A DNA stretch of 64,000 nucleotides from Paenibacillus sp. HWE-109 (GTDB lineage Bacteria; Bacillota; Bacilli; Paenibacillales; NBRC-103111). Where the stretch lies: contig NZ_CP091881.1 in the NCBI RefSeq assembly GCF_022163125.1, positions 868,001 through 932,000 on the forward strand. Direction: 5' to 3'. Both the position numbers and the translations under genes were made by a program. The notes under the pieces are model-generated. The model had not been told where the DNA came from. It searched no databases and was given only the letters and a program-made list of their open reading frames with translations. Positions 16,681-24,924 of the stretch are shown piece after piece (within the stretch, counting starts at the first letter, position 1; each line of letters opens with the position of its first letter).

Positions 16681-17583
16681 TTATGTCATGCTGTCTAATT
16701 GGAAGCTAATTTCATTAATTAATTTTCTTCGATATACGCCTGGGGTAACGCCAGTAAACTTCTTAAATAACTTATGAAAATAAGGTAAGCTCTCATAACC
16801 GCAATTGTGGGCGATCGTATCAATACCTAAGTCGGTAGTTAAAAGCAGCTCCTTTGCAGTTGAAATTCGCTTGGCATTCACATAGTCGGTGATGTTCATC
16901 CCGGTTAGTTGTTTAAACACCCTAGATAAATGAGCGGCTGAGACTGAAGTGTGCTTAGCCAAATACGAAAGTCCAGCGATTTGTTCAGTGTGAAACTGAT
17001 CTAAGTGTTGAAGTAAGTTTAGTAACCAGGGGGGGCCGATATCGGACGCGGCCAGTTGATGATGGGATTCTTTTAATATCAAACGATTAATGCTGATGAG
17101 AAGGCTATTTAAATCTAGTTGAACTGCGTATCTAAAACCGGCTTCGTGTCGTTCCAATTCTTCATGCATTTGTTTGAGTTTTTCTTCGAGATGAGGGCGC
17201 ATGGCTGCTGGGACAACAAGCTTATAGCTCTTATATTTTCGGGCTCGCTCAAAAACTTGCCTATTCGTAAACGAATCACCTGCTGAATAATGTCCGATCA
17301 GTTGCGGGTCAAAATAGACAGCGGTGGCGGTAATTGGAAATTCGGAATCTGGCAATGCCTGATGAATGGTATTTCCAGGAATGATGAAGAGGTCCCCTTC
17401 ATTCATCTCGTAGAGCATTTGGTTTAAGAAAAACGTACCTTTTCCACTATAAACATAAACCAATTCAAAGCGATCATGAAGATGCTCTGGCAGTTCACGA
17501 TTTGGTGTCTTTTTGTCCTTAAAGACAATGTCCAATGGTAAGAGGTGGTCATTAATAAAGTTCTTTATAAGCGGTTGTTGCAT
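16681..17583 (-). CDS. AraC-family regulator with cupin sensor domain
   Basis: A 300-residue regulator. The N-terminal cupin (about residues 20-90; PEHLHDRFELVYVYSGKGTFFL, EGDLFIIPGNTIHQ) is the usual sugar-binding sensor. The C-terminal double HTH (about 195-295; LSYLAKHTSVSAAHLSRVFKQLTG, GIDTIAHNCGYESLPYFHKLFKKFTGVTPGVYRR) binds DNA. It is divergent from the sugar-acid gene set that starts at 17780, with 196 bp between them, and is the likely activator of that set in response to the sugar (inference). Confidence 0.9.
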   Translation of the reverse strand: MQQPLIKNFINDHLLPLDIVFKDKKTPNRELPEHLHDRFELVYVYSGKGTFFLNQMLYEMNEGDLFIIPGNTIHQALPDSEFPITATAVYFDPQLIGHYSAGDSFTNRQVFERARKYKSYKLVVPAAMRPHLEEKLKQMHEELERHEAGFRYAVQLDLNSLLISINRLILKESHHQLAASDIGPPWLLNLLQHLDQFHTEQIAGLSYLAKHTSVSAAHLSRVFKQLTGMNITDYVNAKRISTAKELLLTTDLGIDTIAHNCGYESLPYFHKLFKKFTGVTPGVYRRKLINEISFQLDSMT

Positions 17584-17671
17584 GCTCCGAACCTCCCCAG
17601 ATCAGCTCACTTCGTGATTCTTCTTATTTATAGAATATCAAAATGGAGTATGTTTTTGCAAAGGTAAAGAA

Positions 17672-17699
17672 TTAACAAATGCTATATTCTTGATACAAT
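17672..17699 (+). promoter_or_regulatory. Candidate promoter of the L-fucose-type operon
   Basis: TTAACA (-35) and TACAAT (-10) are separated by 16 bases, about 80 bp before the ATG at 17780. The weak -35 box fits a promoter that needs an AraC-type activator. Confidence 0.45.
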
Positions 17700-17779
17700 A
17701 ATAGTGAACAGCACTAACCTTGAAGAAACTCAATTTATTCTATAAATTCGGAAAATCTCATTAAAGGAGCCAGTCATCG

Positions 17780-20482
17780 ATGGACGTCGTTTACCAATTT
17801 GAAGAAGTAGCAAGACTTCCCTTGCCCGGGGATAACTGCGCCGTTGCGATTCAGCAATTGAACTCCGGTACTGTCATTCAGTATGAAGGCCAATTCCTCG
17901 TCTTGGATTATACGGTTATGGAAGGCCATCGATTCGCGGTGAAAGCGATTGCTCCTGGCGAAGATCTGCTTTCGTGGCATTTGCCTTTCGGTGTTGCGAT
18001 TAAACCGATTCAGCCCGGTCACTATGTGATCAACAAAACGGTACGGGAAGCGCTCAGTGTGCGCCAGTTGACAATCGCGGTGCCGGCGGAGCCCAATTTT
18101 GCTGATCAAGTATCTCCCTATATCCTTGACGAGGAGAACTTCCAGCCAGCTCAGGCATCGCCAGCTTATGAGGATACGCGTACGTTCATGGGATATCGCC
18201 GCCATGCAGATCGCGGGGTTGGCACCAGGAACTACGTCGTACTGCTGGGTACCACCTCGCACACGGGGAGCTACGTGAATGAGCTTGCTTCTCGTCTGCA
18301 AGGCGAATGGAAGAACGATTCGAATATAGACGGGATCGTTCCCGTCGCTCATACGGAGGGCGGCACAGAGAATCCGAATAATGTGGATTTGCTGCTGCGG
18401 ACGCTCGCAGGTTTCATGGTCAACCCGAACGTCGGAGCCGTATTGGTTGTCGATTATGGCAATGAATCGGTCACGAACAAGATGGTGGAGGCTTATGCAC
18501 GTGAGCATAGCTATCCGATCGATGAAGTGCTGCATAAGTTCGTGTCGCTCACAGGCAGCTTCGAAGAGGAGTTGGTTAAGGGTGAAGCGATCGTACGGGA
18601 TTGGCTGGGGGCGGTTAGCTCGATGCAGCGGACGCCTGAATCCATCAGCCACTTGCGAATCGGCTTGCAGTGCGGCGGTTCGGACGCATTTTCCGGAGTA
18701 TCCGCGAATCCGCTGCTTGGCTGGGTTTCGGAACAATTGGTACGCTACGGCGGTGCGGCTAGTCTAGCCGAAACGGATGAGTTGATTGGCGCGGAGCCCT
18801 ATGTCTTGTCGAAAGTACGCAATTTGGAAACCGCTCGCAAATTTCTGGAACTTGTGAACCGATTTAAGGAGCGTACGTCCTGGCATGGCACCAGTGCGGA
18901 AGGTAATCCTTCAGGTGGCAACATGTATCGCGGCTTGTACAATATCTATCTCAAATCTATAGGCGCCGCAATGAAGAAAGATCCGACAACTCGGATCGAC
19001 TATGCAACGGAGTACGGGGAGCTCATGAAGGACGGCGGTTACTATTTCATGGATAGCCCTGGAAATGACCTGGAGAGCATCGCCGGACAAATAGCCGCAG
19101 GCTGCAACATGATCTTTTTTACAACAGGAAATGGTTCAATCACTAACTTTCCGTATGTACCTACGGTCAAGGTGGTCACGACAACCCGTCGCTTCCAATT
19201 GCTGTCCAACGATATGGATGTGAACGCGGGGCAGTATCTGGAAGGCAAGTCGATGGATGAGCTGGGCCAAGAGGTATTCGAGTTGGCGATCCAAATTGCC
19301 TCCGGTCAGCGAAGCGTCGGCGAGAAGGCGGGCCATGCCCAAGTACAAATTTGGCGCAACTGGCAGCAGAACGATGCGAGTCAGCTGGAGACGCTGCTTC
19401 ATACTCCTGTACCGACAGGAGCTCCGATCGCCATTGAAGATGATGCTGTAACGATGGCTAACTCGATCCAATTCTCCTTTACTCGGCAACGCAATCGGCA
19501 GTCCAGTGATCATATCGGCTTGATCGTGCCGACCAGTCTTTGTGCCGGACAGGTAGCGGGCATGATCACACAGCGCTTGAACGAGCAAGGGGCAGGGAAG
19601 CCTGAGCTCTCGCGCTTTGTCACCTTGGCGCACACGGAAGGCTGCGGCACCTCGGGGGGGCCAGCTGAATCCCTGTTTTCCCGTACGATGATCGGCTATA
19701 TTACGCATCCGATGGTAGAGCATTGTTTGCTGCTGGAACATGGCTGCGAGAAAACGCATAACGACTACATGCGCCATCAGATGGATGTTATGGGTGTCGA
19801 TGCGAGCCGTCTTGGTTATGCCAGCATCCAGCTTGACGGGGGAATTGCCAAGGTGAGCGAGAAGGTTGAGGCCTGGTTCGCCGATCAATTGGCTGCCGCC
19901 GAACCTGCGGAGAGGGTGACCGTCGGTCTGGAAGGGCTGCGCATCGGGATCGTAAGCGTTGGTGCCATGAACAAAGATGCCGGCGAGCAGTTGGGGCTCC
20001 TATCCAAGATGATTGTCGGGGCCGGAGGCTTGGTCGTCGTTCCTGAGAACAGCGGATTGCTTGCCGAGGACGCGTTCAGTCAGCATCTATTTAGCACGTC
20101 TCAAGTTCGGCCATCTATTTCCTATGGGGAACACGTTCGTCGAAACGGATTCCATATTATGGAGACTCCAACAACGCATGGCGTGGAGACGATTACAGGA
20201 CTCGCCGCCACGGGTGTGGAATTAATTATCGCGCTGATCGGTGATCGTCCGATGCAGACGCATCCTTTCGTCCCCATGCTGCAAGTGACATCGGAACAGG
20301 CTGATCTGCCTAAGCATAAGCAAGATATCGATTTGGTACTCGAGGGCAATCCGAGCTTCTGGGTGAATCAAATTCTCGAACGTAGCAAAGAAATTCTGGA
20401 ACATACGTATGTACCGCGTCTCTATCAACAAGGTAATATCGGTTTTCAAATGACACGGGGCTTTTTGGGTGTGTCGTTATAA
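17780..20482 (+). CDS. Double-length UxaA-family sugar-acid dehydratase (probable L-fuconate dehydratase)
   Basis: A 900-residue protein; ordinary altronate dehydratases are about 500. Residues about 10-95 are an SAF domain. Residues 138-530 form a whole UxaA body (RGVGTRNYVV, LRIGLQCGGSDAFSG, FMDSPGNDLESIAG), and residues 577-900 repeat the same layout (IGLIVPTSLCAGQ, LRIGIVSVGAMNKDAG, TPTTHGVETITGLAA). Half 1 keeps CGGSD but has AHTEGG and DYGNE in place of the cysteine motifs. Half 2 keeps AHTEGCG and EHGCE but has lost CGGSD. Each half is thus damaged where the other is intact. AAAGGAG precedes the ATG. Dehydration of L-fuconate (or a related aldonate) to the 2-keto-3-deoxy acid is inferred from the next four genes. 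Confidence 0.85.
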   Translation: MDVVYQFEEVARLPLPGDNCAVAIQQLNSGTVIQYEGQFLVLDYTVMEGHRFAVKAIAPGEDLLSWHLPFGVAIKPIQPGHYVINKTVREALSVRQLTIAVPAEPNFADQVSPYILDEENFQPAQASPAYEDTRTFMGYRRHADRGVGTRNYVVLLGTTSHTGSYVNELASRLQGEWKNDSNIDGIVPVAHTEGGTENPNNVDLLLRTLAGFMVNPNVGAVLVVDYGNESVTNKMVEAYAREHSYPIDEVLHKFVSLTGSFEEELVKGEAIVRDWLGAVSSMQRTPESISHLRIGLQCGGSDAFSGVSANPLLGWVSEQLVRYGGAASLAETDELIGAEPYVLSKVRNLETARKFLELVNRFKERTSWHGTSAEGNPSGGNMYRGLYNIYLKSIGAAMKKDPTTRIDYATEYGELMKDGGYYFMDSPGNDLESIAGQIAAGCNMIFFTTGNGSITNFPYVPTVKVVTTTRRFQLLSNDMDVNAGQYLEGKSMDELGQEVFELAIQIASGQRSVGEKAGHAQVQIWRNWQQNDASQLETLLHTPVPTGAPIAIEDDAVTMANSIQFSFTRQRNRQSSDHIGLIVPTSLCAGQVAGMITQRLNEQGAGKPELSRFVTLAHTEGCGTSGGPAESLFSRTMIGYITHPMVEHCLLLEHGCEKTHNDYMRHQMDVMGVDASRLGYASIQLDGGIAKVSEKVEAWFADQLAAAEPAERVTVGLEGLRIGIVSVGAMNKDAGEQLGLLSKMIVGAGGLVVVPENSGLLAEDAFSQHLFSTSQVRPSISYGEHVRRNGFHIMETPTTHGVETITGLAATGVELIIALIGDRPMQTHPFVPMLQVTSEQADLPKHKQDIDLVLEGNPSFWVNQILERSKEILEHTYVPRLYQQGNIGFQMTRGFLGVSL

Positions 20483-20514
20483 TACAGACAATGTCAGAAA
20501 GCGAGGAACACGCC

Positions 20515-21480
20515 ATGACGAATGCATTTTTATCCAAAAGACCGCTTGGCAGTACTGACCTACTCATATCACCGCTATGTTTTGGAGCCGCTCCGCTTGG
20601 GGATATGCCGGAAACCTTTCAATACAGCACGTCGGAGGAACAAGCATTGGTGACGTTGCGCACCGCCTTCGAAAGCCCAATCAACTTTCTGGATACGGCT
20701 GCGGCTTACGGCGAAGGCGAGAGCGAACGGCGAATCGGTAAGGCCATTCATGCGCATGGTGGTCTTCCCGCAGGTTACGTTTTGGCCACCAAGGCCGACC
20801 GCGACTTTAAGACCGGCGACTTTAGCGGCGAACAGATTAAACGTTCCATTGAAGGAAGTCTCGAACGATTGGGACTTGATCGTCTGCAATACGTTTACAT
20901 CCACGATCCTGAACATACCACCTTCGAGAATGTGATGGGATCTGGCGGGCCGTTAGAAGTACTGCAAAAGTTTCAAAAGCAGGGAGTCATCGATCACATC
21001 GGCATATCCGGCGGACCGATCGATATGCTCATTCGTTATGTCGAAACGGGAGAATTCAGTGCGGTTGAAACCCATAATCGATATACGCTGCTCAATCGGG
21101 CTGCCGAACCATTGCTTGATGTCGCGAGTCGTATGGGCGTGGCGGTTATTAACGCCGCTCCTTATGGAAGTGGCATATTGGCCAAAGGACCAGAAGCATA
21201 CGCACGTTATGCCTATAGCGAAGCTCCGCCACTCGTATTGGAGAGAGCGCGTATGTTCGCCAAGGTTTGCCTGGAATACGATGTTCCGCTTGCCGCTGCC
21301 GCCCTTCAATTTTCGCTTCGCGACTCGCGGATCGCTAGTACGGTCGTCGGCATGAGTAAACCGGAACGGGTAGCCCAGACGTTGGAGCTCGCAAATTACC
21401 CGATTGCCCCTGAGCTATGGCCGGCGCTTGATGCCTTTGGCTATGATACGGATGATCCCGAAGAGAATCGTTTTGCTTAG
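20515..21480 (+). CDS. Aldo/keto reductase, probable L-fucose (D-threo-aldose) 1-dehydrogenase
   Basis: A 321-residue AKR with the catalytic tetrad visible: Asp and Tyr in FLDTAAAYGEGESERRIG, Lys in LATKADRD, His in YIHDPEH. The C-terminal NADP-binding stretch is TVVGMSKPERVAQTLELA. The form closest by eye is the L-fucose/D-threo-aldose 1-dehydrogenase branch, which oxidises the sugar to its lactone. The ATG at 20515 is chosen for GCGAGGAA 7 bases upstream; an in-frame ATG at 20491 lacks a site. It is step 1 of the inferred pathway and lies 32 bp after the dehydratase gene. Confidence 0.85.
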   Translation: MTNAFLSKRPLGSTDLLISPLCFGAAPLGDMPETFQYSTSEEQALVTLRTAFESPINFLDTAAAYGEGESERRIGKAIHAHGGLPAGYVLATKADRDFKTGDFSGEQIKRSIEGSLERLGLDRLQYVYIHDPEHTTFENVMGSGGPLEVLQKFQKQGVIDHIGISGGPIDMLIRYVETGEFSAVETHNRYTLLNRAAEPLLDVASRMGVAVINAAPYGSGILAKGPEAYARYAYSEAPPLVLERARMFAKVCLEYDVPLAAAALQFSLRDSRIASTVVGMSKPERVAQTLELANYPIAPELWPALDAFGYDTDDPEENRFA

Positions 21481-21521
21481 AGTATCGAGTGAGATAAGTT
21501 CAAGCATAGGAGCTTCCGCCC

Positions 21522-22364
21522 ATGATAATAGACGCCCATCAGCATTTCTGGAATTTGGAGAAGGTTGCTTACCCTTGGTTGGATCCGTCTTACGGATTGA
21601 TATGCCGCAGCTTTGAAGCGGATGAATTGGAACCACTGATTGGCACGGCTGGTATTAACAAAACGGTCATCGTGCAAGCTATGAACTCTTATGAGGATAC
21701 CGAATATATGTTAAAGGTGGCCGCCGAAAGAGAATGGGTAGGCGCGGTTGTGGGATGGGTACCCTTGAACATTCCGGAAGTGGCGGCTAAAAAGCTGCAG
21801 GTATATGCCGCCAATTCTTACTTCAAAGGGGTTCGTCATCTGATTCACGAAGAGAAGGATCCAGATTGGGTCATCCGTGATTCGGTGATTGAGGGACTCA
21901 AGATTCTCGCTTCTTTCGGCTTGACCTTCGATATCGTAGGGGTGTTCCCGAATCATTTGAAACATATCCCTTATTTAGCTGAGCAAATACCGGATCTTAG
22001 AATGGTCATAGACCACTTCGCTAAACCACCGATCAAGGAAAAGCAAATGGGAGCATGGGCCGAACAATTTGCTGCTGCGGCTCAGTACCCGAACGTGTAT
22101 GCCAAGGTATCTGGATTGAATACGGCAGCAGATTGGCATACTTGGAACTCAGATGATTTGAGACCCTATATCAACTATGCGTTAACGCATTTTGGGGCGG
22201 ATCGCCTTATGTTTGGAAGCGATTGGCCAGTAGCCAACTTGGCGGGGGACTTTGAGAAAGTCTGGGAGCAAACCAATCAGGCAATTGCCGATTATTCGGA
22301 ACATGAAAGAGCTGCCATATTAGGCGGAACAGCGGCACAATTTTATGGTATTCAAGCTGAATAA
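21522..22364 (+). CDS. Amidohydrolase-2 family lactonase (probable L-fuconolactonase)
   Basis: A 280-residue TIM-barrel amidohydrolase. The metal or catalytic motifs are DAHQHFWN at the N-terminus (HxH), KGVRHLIHEE, VIDHFAKPP and MFGSDWPV. This is the COG3618 group, which contains L-fucono-1,5-lactonase and L-rhamnono-lactonase. It would hydrolyse the lactone made by the upstream aldose dehydrogenase (step 2). ATAGGAGC precedes the ATG. The exact sugar (fucose, galactose or arabinose series) cannot be fixed from the sequence alone. Confidence 0.87.
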   Translation: MIIDAHQHFWNLEKVAYPWLDPSYGLICRSFEADELEPLIGTAGINKTVIVQAMNSYEDTEYMLKVAAEREWVGAVVGWVPLNIPEVAAKKLQVYAANSYFKGVRHLIHEEKDPDWVIRDSVIEGLKILASFGLTFDIVGVFPNHLKHIPYLAEQIPDLRMVIDHFAKPPIKEKQMGAWAEQFAAAAQYPNVYAKVSGLNTAADWHTWNSDDLRPYINYALTHFGADRLMFGSDWPVANLAGDFEKVWEQTNQAIADYSEHERAAILGGTAAQFYGIQAE

Positions 22365-22379
22365 TAGAGGAGTGGAAGT

Positions 22380-23153
22380 ATGCGATTACAAGATAAGGTA
22401 GTTTTGATCACCGGAGCTGGGTCAGGTATCGGGAAAAGCACGGCATTGCTTTTTGCACAAGAAGGCGCAACAGTTATCGTGAACGACTTGGATGAAATCA
22501 AGGGCAGAGAAACCGTGAGCGAAATTAAGGACAAGGGCGGCGAAGCGCTATTTCTCCACGCGGATGTAACAAATCCTGAGCACGTTAAGACGATGGTGGA
22601 AGCGGCTATTGCTGAATTTGGTCGCATCGACGTTCTGTTTAACAATGCCGGAATCAGTGGCGTCGGAGCCGTACATGAAATTGAGCCGGATGCTTGGGAC
22701 CGGATTATGAGCATTAACGTAAAAGGCGTGTTCCTGCCCTCAAAATATGTATTGCCTTACATGATGGAGCGTAAAACAGGTTCGATTATCAACATGTCGT
22801 CGTGCGTAGCGGAAATTGGACTCGCGCGCAGAGTTTCTTATGCTGCAACGAAGGGGGCCGTACTCGCCTTAACCAAATCGATGCAGGTTGATTATGCAGC
22901 CTACAACATCCGGGTGAATGCACTCCTGCCGGGTACGATTTTTACACCGTTCGTAGAGAACTATTTGAAGACTTCCTATGACGATCCTACAGCTGCCATC
23001 GAATCATTAAAACAGCGCCAGCTCAGCGGTGAACTAGGCAAGTCAGAGGATGTTGCTAAGGCGGCATTGTTCTTGGCATCTGATGATTCCAAGTTTATGA
23101 TGGGTTCTCCGCTCTACATTGACGGTGGTGTTGTTTTCGGCAAGAACGCCTAA
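22380..23153 (+). CDS. SDR dehydrogenase (probable 2-keto-3-deoxy-L-fuconate dehydrogenase)
   Basis: A 257-residue classical short-chain dehydrogenase. The NAD motif is ITGAGSGIGKS, followed by NNAGISG, the catalytic Ser in NMSSCVAE, and Tyr/Lys in YAATKGA. The C-terminus ends KFMMGSPLYIDGG. In the non-phosphorylating L-fucose route this enzyme oxidises 2-keto-3-deoxy-L-fuconate to the 2,4-diketo acid (step 4). The ATG follows AGAGGAG by 8 bases and is 15 bp after the lactonase stop, so the genes are co-transcribed. Confidence 0.88.
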   Translation: MRLQDKVVLITGAGSGIGKSTALLFAQEGATVIVNDLDEIKGRETVSEIKDKGGEALFLHADVTNPEHVKTMVEAAIAEFGRIDVLFNNAGISGVGAVHEIEPDAWDRIMSINVKGVFLPSKYVLPYMMERKTGSIINMSSCVAEIGLARRVSYAATKGAVLALTKSMQVDYAAYNIRVNALLPGTIFTPFVENYLKTSYDDPTAAIESLKQRQLSGELGKSEDVAKAALFLASDDSKFMMGSPLYIDGGVVFGKNA

Positions 23154-23183
23154 CAAGAGCTAGATGGGGGAGAATATTTACAA

Positions 23184-24098
23184 ATGAAACTACTGACATT
23201 TAACGACAACGGCCATTTTAAACTTGGTATTAAAACGGAGAAGGGCATTTTGGATGTCGCCGCAGCAATCGAAGGAATGGCTTCGGACCAAATGAGCAGC
23301 TTGTCAACCACGCTACATGCTGTCATAGAAGGCGGAACGGCGGCGGTTGCGCAGCTGCAGCGTCTAGTGAACATCGTGCTGGAAGCAGGCTCAAAGGGAG
23401 AAGCTTATTTGCTGGATGAGACTCACATTCAATATGGACCCTGTGTGACGAACCCAAGCAAAATCATTTGTGTAGGGCTTAACTATCGCAAGCATGCTGA
23501 AGAAACCAATGCGCCGATTCCGGAGTATCCGATTCTTTTTAATAAATTTTCGAACACGTTAACTGGACATGGCGCTGAAGTTCCACTGCCGGAGAAAGTG
23601 TCGTCGCAGGTTGATTACGAAGCAGAGCTTGTGATTGTGATGGGTAAAAAAGCTAAATATGTGGAGAAGGAGCATGCATTAGATCACGTATTTGGCTATT
23701 GCAATGTGAATGACTTGTCCGCTCGAGATTTGCAAATGAGAACGCAGCAATGGCTGCTTGGTAAATCATGCGATAGCTTCAGCCCGTTAGGACCATTCCT
23801 TGTTACCGCAGATGAAGTAGGAGATCCGAACAATCTGGATATTCGCTGCATCGTCAACGGCGAGGTTAGACAGCATTCCCATACATCCGATATGATTTTT
23901 CATTGCAACGAGATTGTCAGCTACATTTCGCAACATATGACCTTGCTTCCAGGTGATATTATCCTAACAGGAACCCCTGCCGGCGTTGTGTTGGGTTATC
24001 CGAAGGAGAAGCAGATCTATTTAAAACCGGGCGATGTTGTAACCATAGAGATTGAAAAATTGGGTTCGTTAACCAATACGATGGTTGCTGAGAAATAG
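23184..24098 (+). CDS. FAH-family hydrolase (probable 2,4-diketo-3-deoxy-L-fuconate hydrolase)
   Basis: A 304-residue protein with the fumarylacetoacetate hydrolase fold. The metal ligands are in DYEAELVIVMG and YCNVNDLSARDLQMR; NYRKHAEET and ILTGTPAGV are further signatures. It is close to the ureidoglycolate lyase/2,4-diketo-3-deoxy-L-fuconate hydrolase group, which splits the diketo acid into pyruvate and L-lactate (step 5). GGGGGAG stands before the ATG. It is the last gene before a strong terminator; the three Lut genes follow. Confidence 0.88.
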   Translation: MKLLTFNDNGHFKLGIKTEKGILDVAAAIEGMASDQMSSLSTTLHAVIEGGTAAVAQLQRLVNIVLEAGSKGEAYLLDETHIQYGPCVTNPSKIICVGLNYRKHAEETNAPIPEYPILFNKFSNTLTGHGAEVPLPEKVSSQVDYEAELVIVMGKKAKYVEKEHALDHVFGYCNVNDLSARDLQMRTQQWLLGKSCDSFSPLGPFLVTADEVGDPNNLDIRCIVNGEVRQHSHTSDMIFHCNEIVSYISQHMTLLPGDIILTGTPAGVVLGYPKEKQIYLKPGDVVTIEIEKLGSLTNTMVAEK

Positions 24099-24111
24099 TA
24101 GAATAAATAGT

Positions 24112-24138
24112 AAGAACCTCGATCGTTGAGGTTCTTTT
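24112..24138 (+). terminator. Terminator after the sugar-acid operon
   Basis: AAGAACCTC-GATCGTT-GAGGTTCTT is a 9-bp stem followed by TTAC. It separates the fucose-type genes from lutABC, which must have at least partly separate transcription. Confidence 0.85.
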
Positions 24139-24195
24139 ACTTTACATATCTGACAATCTGATAAAGATATAGGTCATAAAGATGAGAGGTGCACC

Positions 24196-24924
24196 ATGAA
24201 AGTATCATTATTTATTACTTGTCTTAGCGATGCGATTTATCCCCGAGTAGGAGAAGCGATGGTGCGGCTTTTAGCTAAATATGGGGTTCAGTTGGAGTTT
24301 CCAAGCGTTCAAACTTGCTGCGGTCAACCCGCTTATAACAGCGGATATTGGGATGAAGCACGGACCACGGCCAAAACAATTCTCAAAGCGTTTGAAGATA
24401 GCGATTTTGTTATCTCTCCTTCGGGTTCATGCACCTACATGATTCATCACTATTCGAATCTCTTTCAAGATGATCCTGTTCTTTTGGAGAAAGCGATAGA
24501 GCTTCAGAAAAAAACTTACGAGTTTACTCAATTCCTTGTGCAGGTGTTGGGGGTTACGGATCTGGGGGCCGTGTTCCCTCATAAAGTCACTTATCATCCA
24601 TCCTGTCACGGAAGCAGGCTCCTTGGTGTCAAAGATGAGCCGTTGGAATTATTGAAAAACGTCCAAGGTTTACAATTTGTTCCGCTTCCTTTTGCTGAAG
24701 ATTGCTGCGGGTTCGGCGGTACTTTTGCTGTCAAGATGGCAGACATTTCAGGAGCTATGGTCTCAGAGAAAGTGAATCATGTGAAAGAAACGGAAGCGGA
24801 AGTTCTCGTCGGTCTCGACATGGCCTGCTTAATGAATATCGCTGGCAACCTGCGCTTTCGAAACGAACCCGTCAAGGTGATGCACTTGGCAGAGCTGCTG
24901 CATGAAGGAGTGAATCGGGCTTGA
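24196..24924 (+). CDS. lutA: L-lactate utilisation protein LutA
   Basis: A 242-residue protein with two cysteine-rich CCG domains: VQTCCGQPAYNSGYW near residue 38, then YHPSCHGSRLLG and EDCCGFGGTFAVKM. With LutB and LutC it forms the iron-sulfur complex that oxidises L-lactate to pyruvate in Bacillus. ATGAGAGG stands before the ATG. Its TGA overlaps the TTG of lutB by four bases. The position directly after a pathway that yields L-lactate makes metabolic sense. Confidence 0.95.
   Translation: MKVSLFITCLSDAIYPRVGEAMVRLLAKYGVQLEFPSVQTCCGQPAYNSGYWDEARTTAKTILKAFEDSDFVISPSGSCTYMIHHYSNLFQDDPVLLEKAIELQKKTYEFTQFLVQVLGVTDLGAVFPHKVTYHPSCHGSRLLGVKDEPLELLKNVQGLQFVPLPFAEDCCGFGGTFAVKMADISGAMVSEKVNHVKETEAEVLVGLDMACLMNIAGNLRFRNEPVKVMHLAELLHEGVNRA

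Noticed and set aside
17774..18736. Minus-strand 320-codon frame opposite the UxaA-type gene
   Set aside because: It is rich in Arg and His with no motif, and it mirrors the codon pattern of the real gene.
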